This document shows positions 1 through 9,120 of a stretch of 64,000 nucleotides of DNA, one piece after another; positions within the stretch are counted from its first letter, which is position 1; every line of letters begins with the position of its first letter. The notes beneath the pieces are model-generated. The model saw nothing but the letters and a program-made list of their open reading frames with translations, did not search any database and had not been told where the DNA came from. The stretch comes from Certhia americana (lineage: Eukaryota; Chordata; Aves; Passeriformes; Certhiidae). The position numbers and the translations under genes were made by a program. The stretch spans positions 124,001 through 188,000 of the forward strand of contig JAGMWU010000072.1 in assembly GCA_018697195.1 (NCBI GenBank). Direction: 5' to 3'.

Positions 1-250
1 TTGCCCGGGGAACCCCAAAAAGCCACAGCCCAAACTTCAAGAGGGTCTCCAGACGCTTCACCTGTGGGACAGGCAGGCCCTGAGCCCAGCACAGCACAGG
101 CAGAGGGGTCCATGCTGCAGGCAGGGCTCAGCCCCCTGCCAGATTTGCCATGCGTGGGATCCACAGTACCCCAGATCCCCCCCCAGACCCCGATCCCAAG
201 GTGATGTGGAATCCAAGGCTTGCCAGGGCTTCCCTGGCACAGCCACTCAC

Positions 251-3169
251 CTCCACTGGGCCCACGTTTGATGCCACTTGTGTTACACGGAGCCTAGAGA
301 ACAGGATCAGGGTCAGAGCTAGGCACAGGAATGGGAACTGTCCTGTCCCAGGGTAGGGACAGGCTGAGCTCCATGGTGGGACCAGGACCCCAGCAGAGAA
401 CCTACTGCAAGGACAGCTGGCACAGATATGAACTGGGGGCAGGTTGGGGTCTGAGCAGTCAGTACAGAACTCGGGAAGGCAAATAGACAGAGGTGGGGAA
501 TGGGGGAGCTCTCCAGGTATGTCCTAGGGGAGCTCAGACCCAGCTCAGGGTCAGGCACTAACCCTGTCAGTCTCACGGTGCCCCCGAGTCTGTTCCTGGT
601 GATCGTCGGCTTCCCCGTCACGTTGGCATCCTGCAGCAAGAAGAGACATTGGAGAGACCAGGGCAGGGCCTGCAACCCAGCAGCACCCAGCTGGCCCCAG
701 CAGCACCCAGCAAGGTCCCAGCCAGGAGCATAGGCACACCAGCCCCAGATAAGTCCTTTGGGGTCCCCTGGCTCCCTGAGCTGTGACAGTGGCAGCCACT
801 CACGATGTTCAGCAGAAAGGCAGGGACACGGGTGGTGTTGGGCAGCACCACGAAGGCCTCGGCAGAGCTCCATCACACGCTGCAACCTTTCCCTCCTGCA
901 TCCCATCCCTCCTATACCCCATCCCGTGTCCCATCCCTCCTCCATCATTCCATACGTCCCACCCTCCAGCATCCTATTACATCTTCTGTTCCTCCTGCAA
1001 TCCCATCTTGTGTCCCATGTCCCATCCTGCCTGCATCCTGTCCTACTCCATGTCCTACCTGTGTCCCTTTCTCCCTGTGTCCCATCCCACTCACCTGAGG
1101 GGAGAAGACCTCCATGCTCTTGGTCCTCAGCTGGAGCGGGAACTGCCGAGGGAGCTGGAAGGCAGGGAGGGATCAGGGTGCTGGGGCTGAGCAGGGGTGG
1201 GCATGGGGACACCCCAGTGGCATCCCAGTGGGGACAGCTGTGCTCTCCAGCCATCCCTACCATGTCACTGGAGATGTTCCTGCGCAGGGCCCCGGCTGTG
1301 AAGTACGTGAAGGCAGCGGAGTTAGCGACAAACTCGGTGACAGCCAACAGCAGCATGGGCTCGTGTGCCATGGGATGTGTCATGGGCAGGGGCGTGGGCA
1401 AAGCCACAGGCAGTGCCATGGGTAATGCCACAGGCAGCACTACAGGCAGTGCTGAGGGTCTCTGCTGGTATGTATGCACCCTGAAGATCTCTCCCTGCGC
1501 AGACACACAGACAGATGTGAGGATCAGGCAGGCACCCCAGTTCCCAAATCTGGCCCAGGGATGCCCAGGATGACATTACCTTGAGGGCAATGTCCCCATA
1601 CTCCTCTGTGAAGGCCGGCGGTCCCAGCAGGGAGTGGTCGATGGCAGCAAAGGTGTCCAGCTGGGTGGACACTGAAGGGATATAGGGGTGGTCAAGAGGA
1701 GTCAGACCACCAGCCCCCTCCCACTGCCTGACTATGTCAGGATCTGGCCCCACAGTAGGGTCCAGCAGACCCTGCTGGGCACCAGTCCTGTCCACAGCCC
1801 CCAGGACCACCCTGCCTCTCCCCAGTCCTGAATTCCCCCCACCCACCTTTCATGTTCCTCAGGACAGCATCCAGCCTGTCAATGCCCCTTTGGATCATGA
1901 GGCAGAGCTGGAAGCAGAGCAGGGTGTCAGTGAGCTCAGGGATGAGGGTCTCCAAGCCTCTCAGTGGGCTGGGGGGACAGGGACACAGACACCCCAGGGC
2001 ACAGGGGCCAAGCACCCACCTGCTTGTTCAGCTGCTGCCGCAGGGTTCTCTGGAGCAGAGGTGCCAGCAGGTTGTAGAGCCAGCTGTAGGGCAGAGTGGG
2101 GTGCTTAGATCACCTCATGGCACCCACCCAGCCTCCCCCAGCCCCCCACCCTGGCTGGGGCACCAATAGTCCTTGCATGCCAGGGACACAACAGAGCAGG
2201 GGACTTGGCATCACCTGTATCCACGGTGAAATTCCATGTGCAGGTCAGTGCCGTGAGTGTCACAGCCGGCGCTCCAAACCGTGGGGTGGCCACTGCCATC
2301 CTCACTCACCCCCAACACAGCTGCCACAGCCAGGTCCTGCATGCGGAGCTCCACAGAGCCGCTGTCCTGGCTGGGGACAGAGTGGGTGAGCACAGGGACA
2401 GCGGTGACATTGAGCCACCCTGAGTCCTGTCCCTGTCCCCATGAGGACTCACATGGCACCCAGCTGGGCTGCCCAGTCGGCGCTGAGCTGGATTCGGGCA
2501 CGCTGCACCATCAGCCTCACCCCCACGTCCTCAGCAAAATCCAACGTGGATTCATTCATCTGCAGTTCATGGATGTGAATCCTGCACAACACAGCAAGTT
2601 GTGCTTGAAGCTATGGCAGACAGGGATGGGGATGGGGACAGGGACAAGGACCCCACAGGAGGCTCTTACCGTGGCACAGCATAGGTGAGAGTTCCCAGGA
2701 GTGGGGTGTTGTAGGAACCTGTCAGGTTCAGCTCATGCTCCTTCTGCAGCATCAACTGGAGCAGCTCCAGCCCAAAGCGCCGGCCTGGAGCAAAGTGGGA
2801 ATTTGGGGTCACACCAAGGAAGGGGCTGGGGTACCTGGGGTGTCAGGAGAGTCAGCAGCCAGGCACAGGATTGTCTTTCCATCTCTCATTCCCAGCAGAC
2901 TTGACATCATTCCTGGAAGCTGGTTCCCTTCGTTCCCCATCCTCAGCAGTATGGGCATCATCCCCCACTGGTCCCCCCCATCCCTGCCTGCTCAAGAGCA
3001 CAGACTCACCAAACTCCAATGTCCTCTGGGTCAGCCAGGCCTTGATGCCAGGATTGGTGCCAGGGCTGGTGATGGTGGCAGAGACACAGATGGGCAGCAG
3101 GAGCAAGAGGCAGAGCCATAGAGTACCTCGAGGCTGGTCCTGAGACCTGGAGGCTGGAGCAGAGGACAT
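251..3169 (-). CDS. BPI/LBP/PLUNC-family secreted lipid-binding protein, 5' twelve exons (3' end off window)
   Basis: Exons, in transcript order: 3010-3169, 2670-2784, 2453-2581, 2215-2370, 2020-2083, 1847-1907, 1580-1671, 1261-1494, 1095-1154, about 804-870, 563-630, 251-293. Almost all have GT/AG borders and compatible phases. The family is secreted and binds lipid or LPS in two barrels. The chosen ATG (3169) precedes a leader containing LWLCLLLLLPICVSA; an in-frame ATG at 3220 lies too close to the TATA box. The N-terminus (NPGIKAWLTQRTLEFG) is BPI-like. Two cysteines match the BPI N-barrel disulfide: WSAGCD in exon 4 and LCLMIQ in exon 6. Later exons carry AFVVLPNTTR and VASNVGPVE, both close to mammalian BPI. 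Exon 8 has a low-complexity Leu-Pro insert (LPVALPMALPVALPTPLP). The 9/10 junction is unresolved: the exon 10 acceptor is poor and phases do not join cleanly. That may be sequence error, a missed exon or decay. The exact BPI/BPIFB paralogue cannot be named without the missing exons. Confidence 0.85.
890..1085. repeat. Degenerate CCCATCC-rich tandem repeat in an intron of the BPI-like gene
   Basis: Many imperfect copies of a short C/T-rich unit (CCCATCCCTCC, CATCCTGCC) fill the intron between exons 9 and 10. Such a repeat is prone to assembly error. It may explain why exon 10 (about 804-870) cannot be joined cleanly to exon 9. Confidence 0.7.
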
Positions 3170-3228
3170 GTCTGGAGGACACGCAGCTGGTGTAGAGACC
3201 CCATCCCTGTGCACCAGCACAGCCAGGA

Positions 3229-3236
3229 CTTATATC
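3229..3236 (-). promoter_or_regulatory. TATA box of the BPI-like gene
   Basis: Reading the minus strand, GATATAAG lies about 60 bp upstream of the ATG at 3169. It implies a start site near 3200, downstream of the alternative in-frame ATG at 3220, and so supports the shorter signal peptide. Confidence 0.6.
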
Positions 3237-3239
3237 AGG

Positions 3240-6200
3240 GACAGGGAACCCCTGGTGACATCAGCACACATGGGGACACCACAGAGCTCTGGCCACCGAA
3301 AGCCCAGCCTTGCCCAACACATGACTCAAAGGGGAAGCCGGATCCCCATTGTTCCGCACTCGCACCCATCGTGGGAGCGGGGGAACGCAGGATCCCACAC
3401 CACCCCCTGCCAGCCCCCCACCCTGGGGGCACACACAGCCAGGGACACCAGCTGGGGCTCCCCACAGGGGCACAGGACCAGCATGTGGGGACAAGGTCAC
3501 AAAGAGCTTCAGCTGTGTCCTTCCTAGGAGCCATGGAGGAGTGGGGGACACAATGAGCTGGGCCTGGGGCAGGGATCTGCACCAGGGCAAACAGGGCTCA
3601 ACCCATTTGCACCAGGGAGCAGCAGCTGTTCCTGCTTTGGGAAGGGCACTGGGAATGCTGCGTAGGGTTACCTAAATTTCAGTGGGGATCAGGGTGTCTG
3701 GGGTGTGGAGGCAACCCCCAAGGAAATGATGGAAATGTTGGGACAGCCAGAGTGAGAGCAGAACTTTCCCCTCCAAAAAAATCCCACCTGTGCGGAAGGA
3801 GCCACCTGCACTGCCAAACCTGCCATCAGTGGGACTGTCCCCTAGCCAGGGTGAGCCCCCCCCAGTGCCATGGGCTATGGATGACAGGGGTCCAGCTGCC
3901 CTCCTGCATCCAGCCTGGCAGACGCAGAGGTACCTCTAGGAGGGCCAGGGCCTCATCTCAGCACCACAGGGGCACAGAGAGCTCACGGGAAACCTCACCA
4001 GAGGGACCACAGCCCCACATAATGTACCTTATGGAAGCCTTGGAAACAGCTGCCCACTGGCCTGGGATACCCAGTGCCACCAGCCATGGCTGCAGTGGTG
4101 GCCAGAGCACCCAGCAGTGACCCTCACCTCCAACCCACCACAGCCCCTCTATTTCAGGGTGCCTCTGCCCTGCTCCAGCACTCACCGTGACAGGTGGGTG
4201 CAGCACCCCACGCCGCGGGGGCTGCAGGTCCTGCCATGGGTCCCAGCTCCTCCGTGTCCCTGGGACTGTACGTGGCAGTGAACAGGAGGGACCAGCTCTG
4301 ACGCCAGTGTCCATCCCGGGTCCTGGTCAGACCACAACGTCACCCATTTCCCCCATCCCTAATCCCTTCCGGGATGAATCAGGTCCCATGAAAACACCGA
4401 GGGACCGGTTGGGGCGCAGGTGCCCGCGGGCTGGGCGCTCCCTGGGGCTCTCCGGTGCATCCTGGTGCTGCCGCATCCGGCATCCCGACACGTGCAGGCG
4501 GCTCAGCCCTGCCAGCTCCGTTCCAAGCCTGGGCTGGCTCCGTTCCAAGCCCCTTCCCCAGCTCTCCTGGGCCAGGTACAGGTGGTTGCCACCCGGCCAG
4601 GGCTGCATCGCGAGGGCTCAGTCGTGGGGCACACAGGGCTTGGACAGGGGTCAGGCAGAGAGGTGGGGACACACATGGACACACACGGAACCGCTCTCCC
4701 TCCCCCGCCAGCGGGAGCTTCCACATCAGGCGGCAATGAACAGGTACGGACGGCACCCGGGACCAGGGCACGGGAAGAGCCCCAGCGCCTCCCGCGCTGC
4801 CCCTGCCTCGAGCAGAGCCCCCAGTCCCCGGTTCTCCCTGTCCCGAGCTACTCCGGGAGGCCGGGCCGGGCCGTGCAGTGCGAGCGGACACCGGGAGAGG
4901 GACCCACCGCTCCGTCCGAGCCGCGCTCCCGGACAGGGAGAAAGGCGGGCGGTGAAGGAGACACCAGTAGGGATGGATAAAATGGACCTGGGGGATGATG
5001 GAGGGGACACATCCAATGATGGACAAGTTCATCCACAGAGACCCAGAGCCCCCGGCCCTGTTACCTGTCCCCTGCTGCTATGTCACAGCCAGGACAGGGG
5101 CAGACAGGCGAGGCAGTGTCCCCAAGTCACCTGTCCCCTGCACAGGTCCTGCCAGGGGATCTGCTGGCCTGGGAAAGCACAGACATGAGGGATACGAACA
5201 CCTGAACACACTGGCAGCTGTGACCGTGCCTGTGAACACACAAACACACACAGAGGGTGTGCAGAGCCTCACACACGCACACGCCTGTGCCCAGGGCTGG
5301 TCAGCGCCTCCCAGCCACAAGTCCCTTGGCTGCAGGACCCTGGGGAGAGGGGGGCACCTAAAGGGTCCCACCAGAGCAACAAGAGCTCCCCCAGGCACCC
5401 CAATTGTCCGCTGCCAGGCCCGTAGGAAGGTCTGAACAGATCTGGAACAGAACAGGCTGTGAGGTCCTTGAGGTGTTCGTGAGTCACAGGGAAACTCAGG
5501 TCAGGGCAGCTGCCCGGGGCACCCCCAGCCCTCGGGGTTGCACAATCCAAGATGCAATTTCCTTGTCCCAAGAGGTTGTGTGTCCCCACAGGCAGGGGTT
5601 GCACCAGGAAGAGCAGGAACCACAGGGGCGGGGCCACAGAGAGAAGAACCCCAGGACTTTTATCTGCTCTCTCCTGTAAAGGGCTCAATCCCTGCATCAT
5701 CACCCCTGTAATCCCCCAGTCCTGACACAGCAACAATTGTGGGAGCCTCGGGAAGGCTGCCGGGTGCAGGTGGCCCAGCTGGGAAGGGGAGTGAAGAGAA
5801 TTCCAGACTGCAAACATCCCACTGTCCAGGAAGATGAGGAAACCACACTCCCATCTGGGCAGAGAACCTCACACCTGGCTCATAGCATTGTCCCCTCGGT
5901 GTCATCATCCTATCGAGGTGACTGATCAGGGCAAGGTGTAACCCAGTGCTGCTGCGTTTTCCCATCACAGAAGATCTTTCAATCTTTCCTCTTGAGTTTG
6001 ACCCTCAACACTCCGTGTCTGAGCCCAGGGAGTGAAATCCCACAGGAACCACTGGGAGAGGCTCTGGGGGGCAATGCTGGGACACAATAGAGGGACACAG
6101 GGAATTGGGACCAGCCCATAAGGAACCCCTTCCCCAGCACCACCACGGGGTCCCAGACCCTGTATCCCCCATCACACTCACCCAGCCCACAGTGGTCTAC

Positions 6201-6300
6201 ACAAGTTGTCCCCCCATTTGATGGGGCACATATCCCCAGGACTAAACATGCCCCAAACCCAGGAGAGGGGGTGTGAGGGGCAGGAAGAAAACGCACGTCT
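3240..6300. other. Intergenic DNA between the BPI-like gene and ID1
   Basis: No exon, repeat family or RNA gene is recognisable. Long open frames on both strands at 4187-5188 and 4379-5032 are GC-driven and show no domain, splice context or homology. A GC-rich, CpG-containing patch spans about 4380-4960. A purine/pyrimidine CACA-type stretch lies near 5240-5290. Confidence 0.6.
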
Positions 6301-6315
6301 GGTCATCAGGGCTTG

Positions 6316-6321
6316 TTTAAT
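6316..6321 (-). terminator. ID1: Poly(A) signal of ID1 (ATTAAA)
   Basis: ATTAAA is read on the minus strand at the end of an AT-rich stretch (6310-6380), about 265 bp downstream of the ID1 stop codon. The 3' UTR would run from 6583 to about 6300. Confidence 0.6.
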
Positions 6322-6583
6322 AACAAAACTCCAGCTATTGTAGAACAATATTCTCCAGCATCATTGTAATATACAATACGGGGAATGCTCTCAGCAATCT
6401 GAGAAGGAAGGATCCAGCCCACATCACCCCCTGCCCAGGCTACGGGGGGACCCCCAGGGCAGCCCCGCCGGGGAGCCAGGGATGCAGGTGAGCCCCGGTG
6501 CTCAAGGATGGGGTCCCGGGGACGATGTCCATGGTGGGACCGGGATCCCGGGGATGATGTCCTTGGTGGGTCCAAGAGCGGTC

Positions 6584-7150
6584 TCAGCGGCAGAGGATCC
6601 GATCGGCAGCGGGAATGCACGGAGCCTGCGGGAAAGGGACACGAAGCAGCCGGTCAATACCCGCCAGGAGGGTGCCGGAGAGGACGGGGATGAAAAGGGG
6701 GCAGGAGGAAGGGACATCCCCAGGAAGGAGAGGGCGCGGTGCAGATCGGGGGACAGAGATTCCAAGGAACGCCGGTGCAGCCCGTCAGGAGCGGGGGTCC
6801 GAGCCGGTGCCGTGGGGTCCGCACTCACCTCGGGGGAGTCCCCAGCAGCGGCCGGGCGGGGGGGGGCCGCACTGCAGCTCCAGCTGCAGGTCCCAGATGT
6901 AGTCGATAACGTGCTGCAGCAGCTCCACCTTGGAGACCCGCCGGTGCCGCGGCAGCGTCGGCACCAGCGCCCGTAGCCGCGAGTAGCACCCCTTCATATC
7001 GTACAGCAGCGCGGCGGCCGCCTGCTCCGCCGCTACCGGGGACACCCCTGGGCCCGGCACGCAGCGAGCGGCCTCCCCCGGCCGCACCGCCTTCAGCGGG
7101 CCGCCGGTACCCGCGGGCAGCGGCGAGGAAGCGACAGCGGCGACCTTCAT
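6584..7150 (-). CDS. ID1: ID1, inhibitor of DNA binding 1 (HLH protein)
   Basis: ID proteins are HLH factors without a basic region. They dimerise with E-proteins and block DNA binding, restraining differentiation downstream of BMP. Exon 1 is 6829-7150 (ATG at 7150, MKVAAV). Its HLH is unmistakable: [18 protein letters not shown], then [21 protein letters not shown] (a Trp where human ID1 has Arg). The donor is GAG|GTGAGT. Exon 2 is 6584-6625 and encodes [17 protein letters not shown], the canonical ID1 tail. As written, the exon 1 frame does not enter that tail frame. A 9-base G run at 6858-6866 (C on the coding strand) must be one base shorter, which gives PAAAGDSPE joined in frame to APCIPAAD. 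I read this as a base-call indel, giving a protein of about 120 aa. Position next to HM13 supports ID1 over ID2-4. Confidence 0.93.
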
Positions 7151-7223
7151 GGCCAGTGGCTGGGAACGCGACCGGCAGGACACGGACGGGGCGGGCGAAC
7201 AACGAGCCCGAGCCTCGCCGCGC

Positions 7224-7278
7224 CTCTTATAGAGCGCCGACGACGGGTGGGCGGGGCCTCAGAGAACCCTCGGCCAAT
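7224..7278 (-). promoter_or_regulatory. ID1: ID1 core promoter: TATA box and CCAAT box
   Basis: A TATA element (CTATAAGAG on the minus strand, 7224-7232) lies about 75 bp upstream of the ATG, implying a start near 7200. A CCAAT motif, written on the plus strand, is at 7274-7278, roughly 45 bp further upstream. Both sit in a CpG-rich block that runs to about 7700. Confidence 0.7.
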
Positions 7279-7583
7279 AGCAGCGCAGAAAGGGCGAACG
7301 CAGCCCCGCCCACTCCATTCATGCGCCCCGAAGGGCAGCGTCTTAAAGGGGCAATGGCGGGGAGGGAGCCGTGACGGGCTCGGGCTGCGGTGCAGGGACA
7401 CCGGCGGTGCGGAGGCTACAGCGGTGCGGAGCGCCCACCCTGCCCCGCAGTTAATGCGGGTGCTTGCCCCGAGGGCCCTCGGTGTCGGACTCCCCACGCC
7501 CCTTGCCCCCTCCAGGCCCCCGGTGCCCCTCCAGGCGCTCGGGCCCCCCCGCACTGCCCGCGCCCCCCCCGACTCCGCGGCGG

Positions 7584-7656
7584 CTCAGACCGTGAGACGC
7601 CAGGGTCGTGACGTCACCCATTCATAAAACCTCGCGCGCTGTCAGCGCGGCGCCGG
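7584..7656 (-). promoter_or_regulatory. ID1: BMP-response element (SMAD1/5-SMAD4) of ID1, split around a CRE
   Basis: The plus strand reads CTCAGACCGT then AGACGCCAGG (7584-7604), and further on GCTGTCAG (7638-7645) and GGCGCC (7649-7654). These are the parts, in the same order, of the classic mouse Id1 BMP-response element: SMAD4 boxes CAGAC/AGAC and the GC-rich SMAD1/5 box GGCGCC. Between the halves lies a consensus CRE, TGACGTCA (7609-7616). The element is about 435-505 bp upstream of the ATG, nearer than the roughly 1 kb seen in mouse. Recognition is from memory of the reporter element; function is inferred. Confidence 0.75.
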
Positions 7657-7734
7657 GCGGGCGGTGCCCATGGCGACGGGGGCGGGGCGGGGGACACACA
7701 CCTGCAACCCCTGCGGGGGGTACCGGGACCCCCA

Positions 7735-7945
7735 CGGAGACACCGGCACCCCCACGGGGACATCGGCACCCCCACGGGGACACCGGCATCCCCACGGAGA
7801 CACCGGCATCCCCACGGGGACACCGGCACCCCATGGAGACACCGGCACCCCATGGAGACACCGGCACCCCCACGGGGACACCGGCACCCTCACCGGGACA
7901 CCGGCATCCCCACGGGGACACTGGCATCCCCACGTGGACACGGGG
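7735..7945. repeat. 20-bp minisatellite upstream of ID1
   Basis: About 10-11 tandem copies of a 20-bp unit of the form GGGGACACCGGCACCCCCAC, with ACA/ATC variants and two 19-bp copies. The repeat starts about 80 bp beyond the BMP-response element. It accounts for the long open frames on both strands here. Confidence 0.9.
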
Positions 7946-8284
7946 CACCGGGACCTTACAAGAGGCACAGAGACCCCCGGGTGTTATCTGCACCCTCACG
8001 GGGGCACAGGCACACGGGTATCTCCGCAGCCCGTGCTCCGCGCCCCAAATTCGGAGATCCCAGTTTCCACACACACCCCTCACGGGTTTCAAACCTCGGC
8101 AGAGCTGCTCGGTGGCGGCTGCCGGGGTCGCCAGATTCGGGTCCGCCCGATGGACGGGCAGAGAGGTCGAGCTCTGGGTGCCTGGGGCGGCGCGGCGAGC
8201 GGGCTGCGAGCACGGTCCTGCGTCGGAGGCAACCAGTGGAGGTCCCGCCACTGTGCGAGGCAGCCGGTCCCTGCCCCGAAGAGT

Positions 8285-8345
8285 TTCTGGTCCGGGCTGT
8301 AATTAGCGTTGCTGCTAATTACCCCGCACCTGCGGGGAGAGCAGG
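8285..8345. promoter_or_regulatory. Candidate regulatory island with paired TAATTA-type sites
   Basis: Two homeodomain-type cores (GTAATTAGC and CTAATTACC) lie about 20 bp apart, inside otherwise GC-rich DNA, next to a CACCTGC E-box (8326-8332). This looks like a compact enhancer element rather than background. No activity can be shown from sequence alone. Confidence 0.35.
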
Positions 8346-8449
8346 CACCGCCCGGGGAGGGCCCTGGAGCGAGAACCCGGCACACTCCGAGCAGCACGAA
8401 ATGGTGTGGGAAGAGAAGGAGGCGAGGCTGCAGCCTCAGACACTCGCGG

Positions 8450-8700
8450 GTGTGCGTAGGGACACAAACACGCAGGGTGGGTGTGCGTGTGCACAAAGGC
8501 ATGGACACACACGTGCTTGCACACACAGAAATGTGCGTGGGACATACACAAATATGTGCACAGGAGGATTTGGGTGGAGCCCAAACACAGCCACAATTAC
8601 ACGGACACAACAGAGGCACGCGAGGATGGACGCACATACAGGTACACACAAACGTATGGGCACACACCTTGCACACCAACACATGTGCCCAAGTACCAGC
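8450..8700. repeat. Degenerate CA/TG-rich stretch
   Basis: Interrupted ACAC/CACACA motifs form a decayed dinucleotide-type repeat. Open frames here, such as those rich in HTHTC-like codons, are by-products of it. Confidence 0.6.
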
Positions 8701-8989
8701 GCAGCTCTCCCAGCCCTTTATGGGATTGGGCTGGGGGGGCCAGACCCTGATGAACATCCCCAGGCATTCAGGGAGCTGAAGGTCTCCCCCTCTTCTTCCT
8801 CTTCTGGGGAGCGCAGCAATCCTGGAGAGCGTGCATGAACTCCAACCCTGCCAGCCTGGCTGGGGGGAGCTGGATCCCCCTGTCCCTCCCTCTGTCCCTC
8901 CTCCCTGTGTCCCCCAGCCTGGTGCGATGGCGGTTCCCAGGGTGGGCACGGCGCTGGGGTCGCCCCCTCCATTCAGGGCTCGGCGGAGG

Positions 8990-9120
8990 GCCCGGTGCTG
9001 CCCGGTTCCCACCGCGGCTCTCAAAGCTGCTAATTAGCCCCCATCTGGCGGCAGTGGCCGGGCCGCGGCGGGAGGCCGGGGACATTGTGCACAGGAATGT
9101 CTTTCAGGGCCGCCGGCCGG
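8990..9120. promoter_or_regulatory. Candidate conserved non-coding element
   Basis: A non-repetitive block holding CTAATTAG (9029-9036), a GGCGGCAGTGG segment and a GGACATTGTGCACAGGAATG segment. The last contains a TEAD-like GGAATG. Its distinct composition against the GC-rich flanks suggests constraint. This is inference only. Confidence 0.3.

Noticed and set aside
3010..3220. Translation start of the BPI-like gene at the in-frame ATG at 3220
   Set aside because: The TATA element at 3229-3236 is only about 10 bp away, so this ATG would lie upstream of the start site. ATG 3169 gives a normal signal peptide.
4187..5188. 333-aa open frame between the BPI-like gene and ID1
   Set aside because: Overlapping long frames exist on the other strand, as expected in GC-rich DNA. 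Composition is arbitrary and no family resemblance is visible.
7614..8251. Long Gly/Val/Pro-rich frames upstream of ID1
   Set aside because: They are by-products of the 20-bp minisatellite at 7735-7945.
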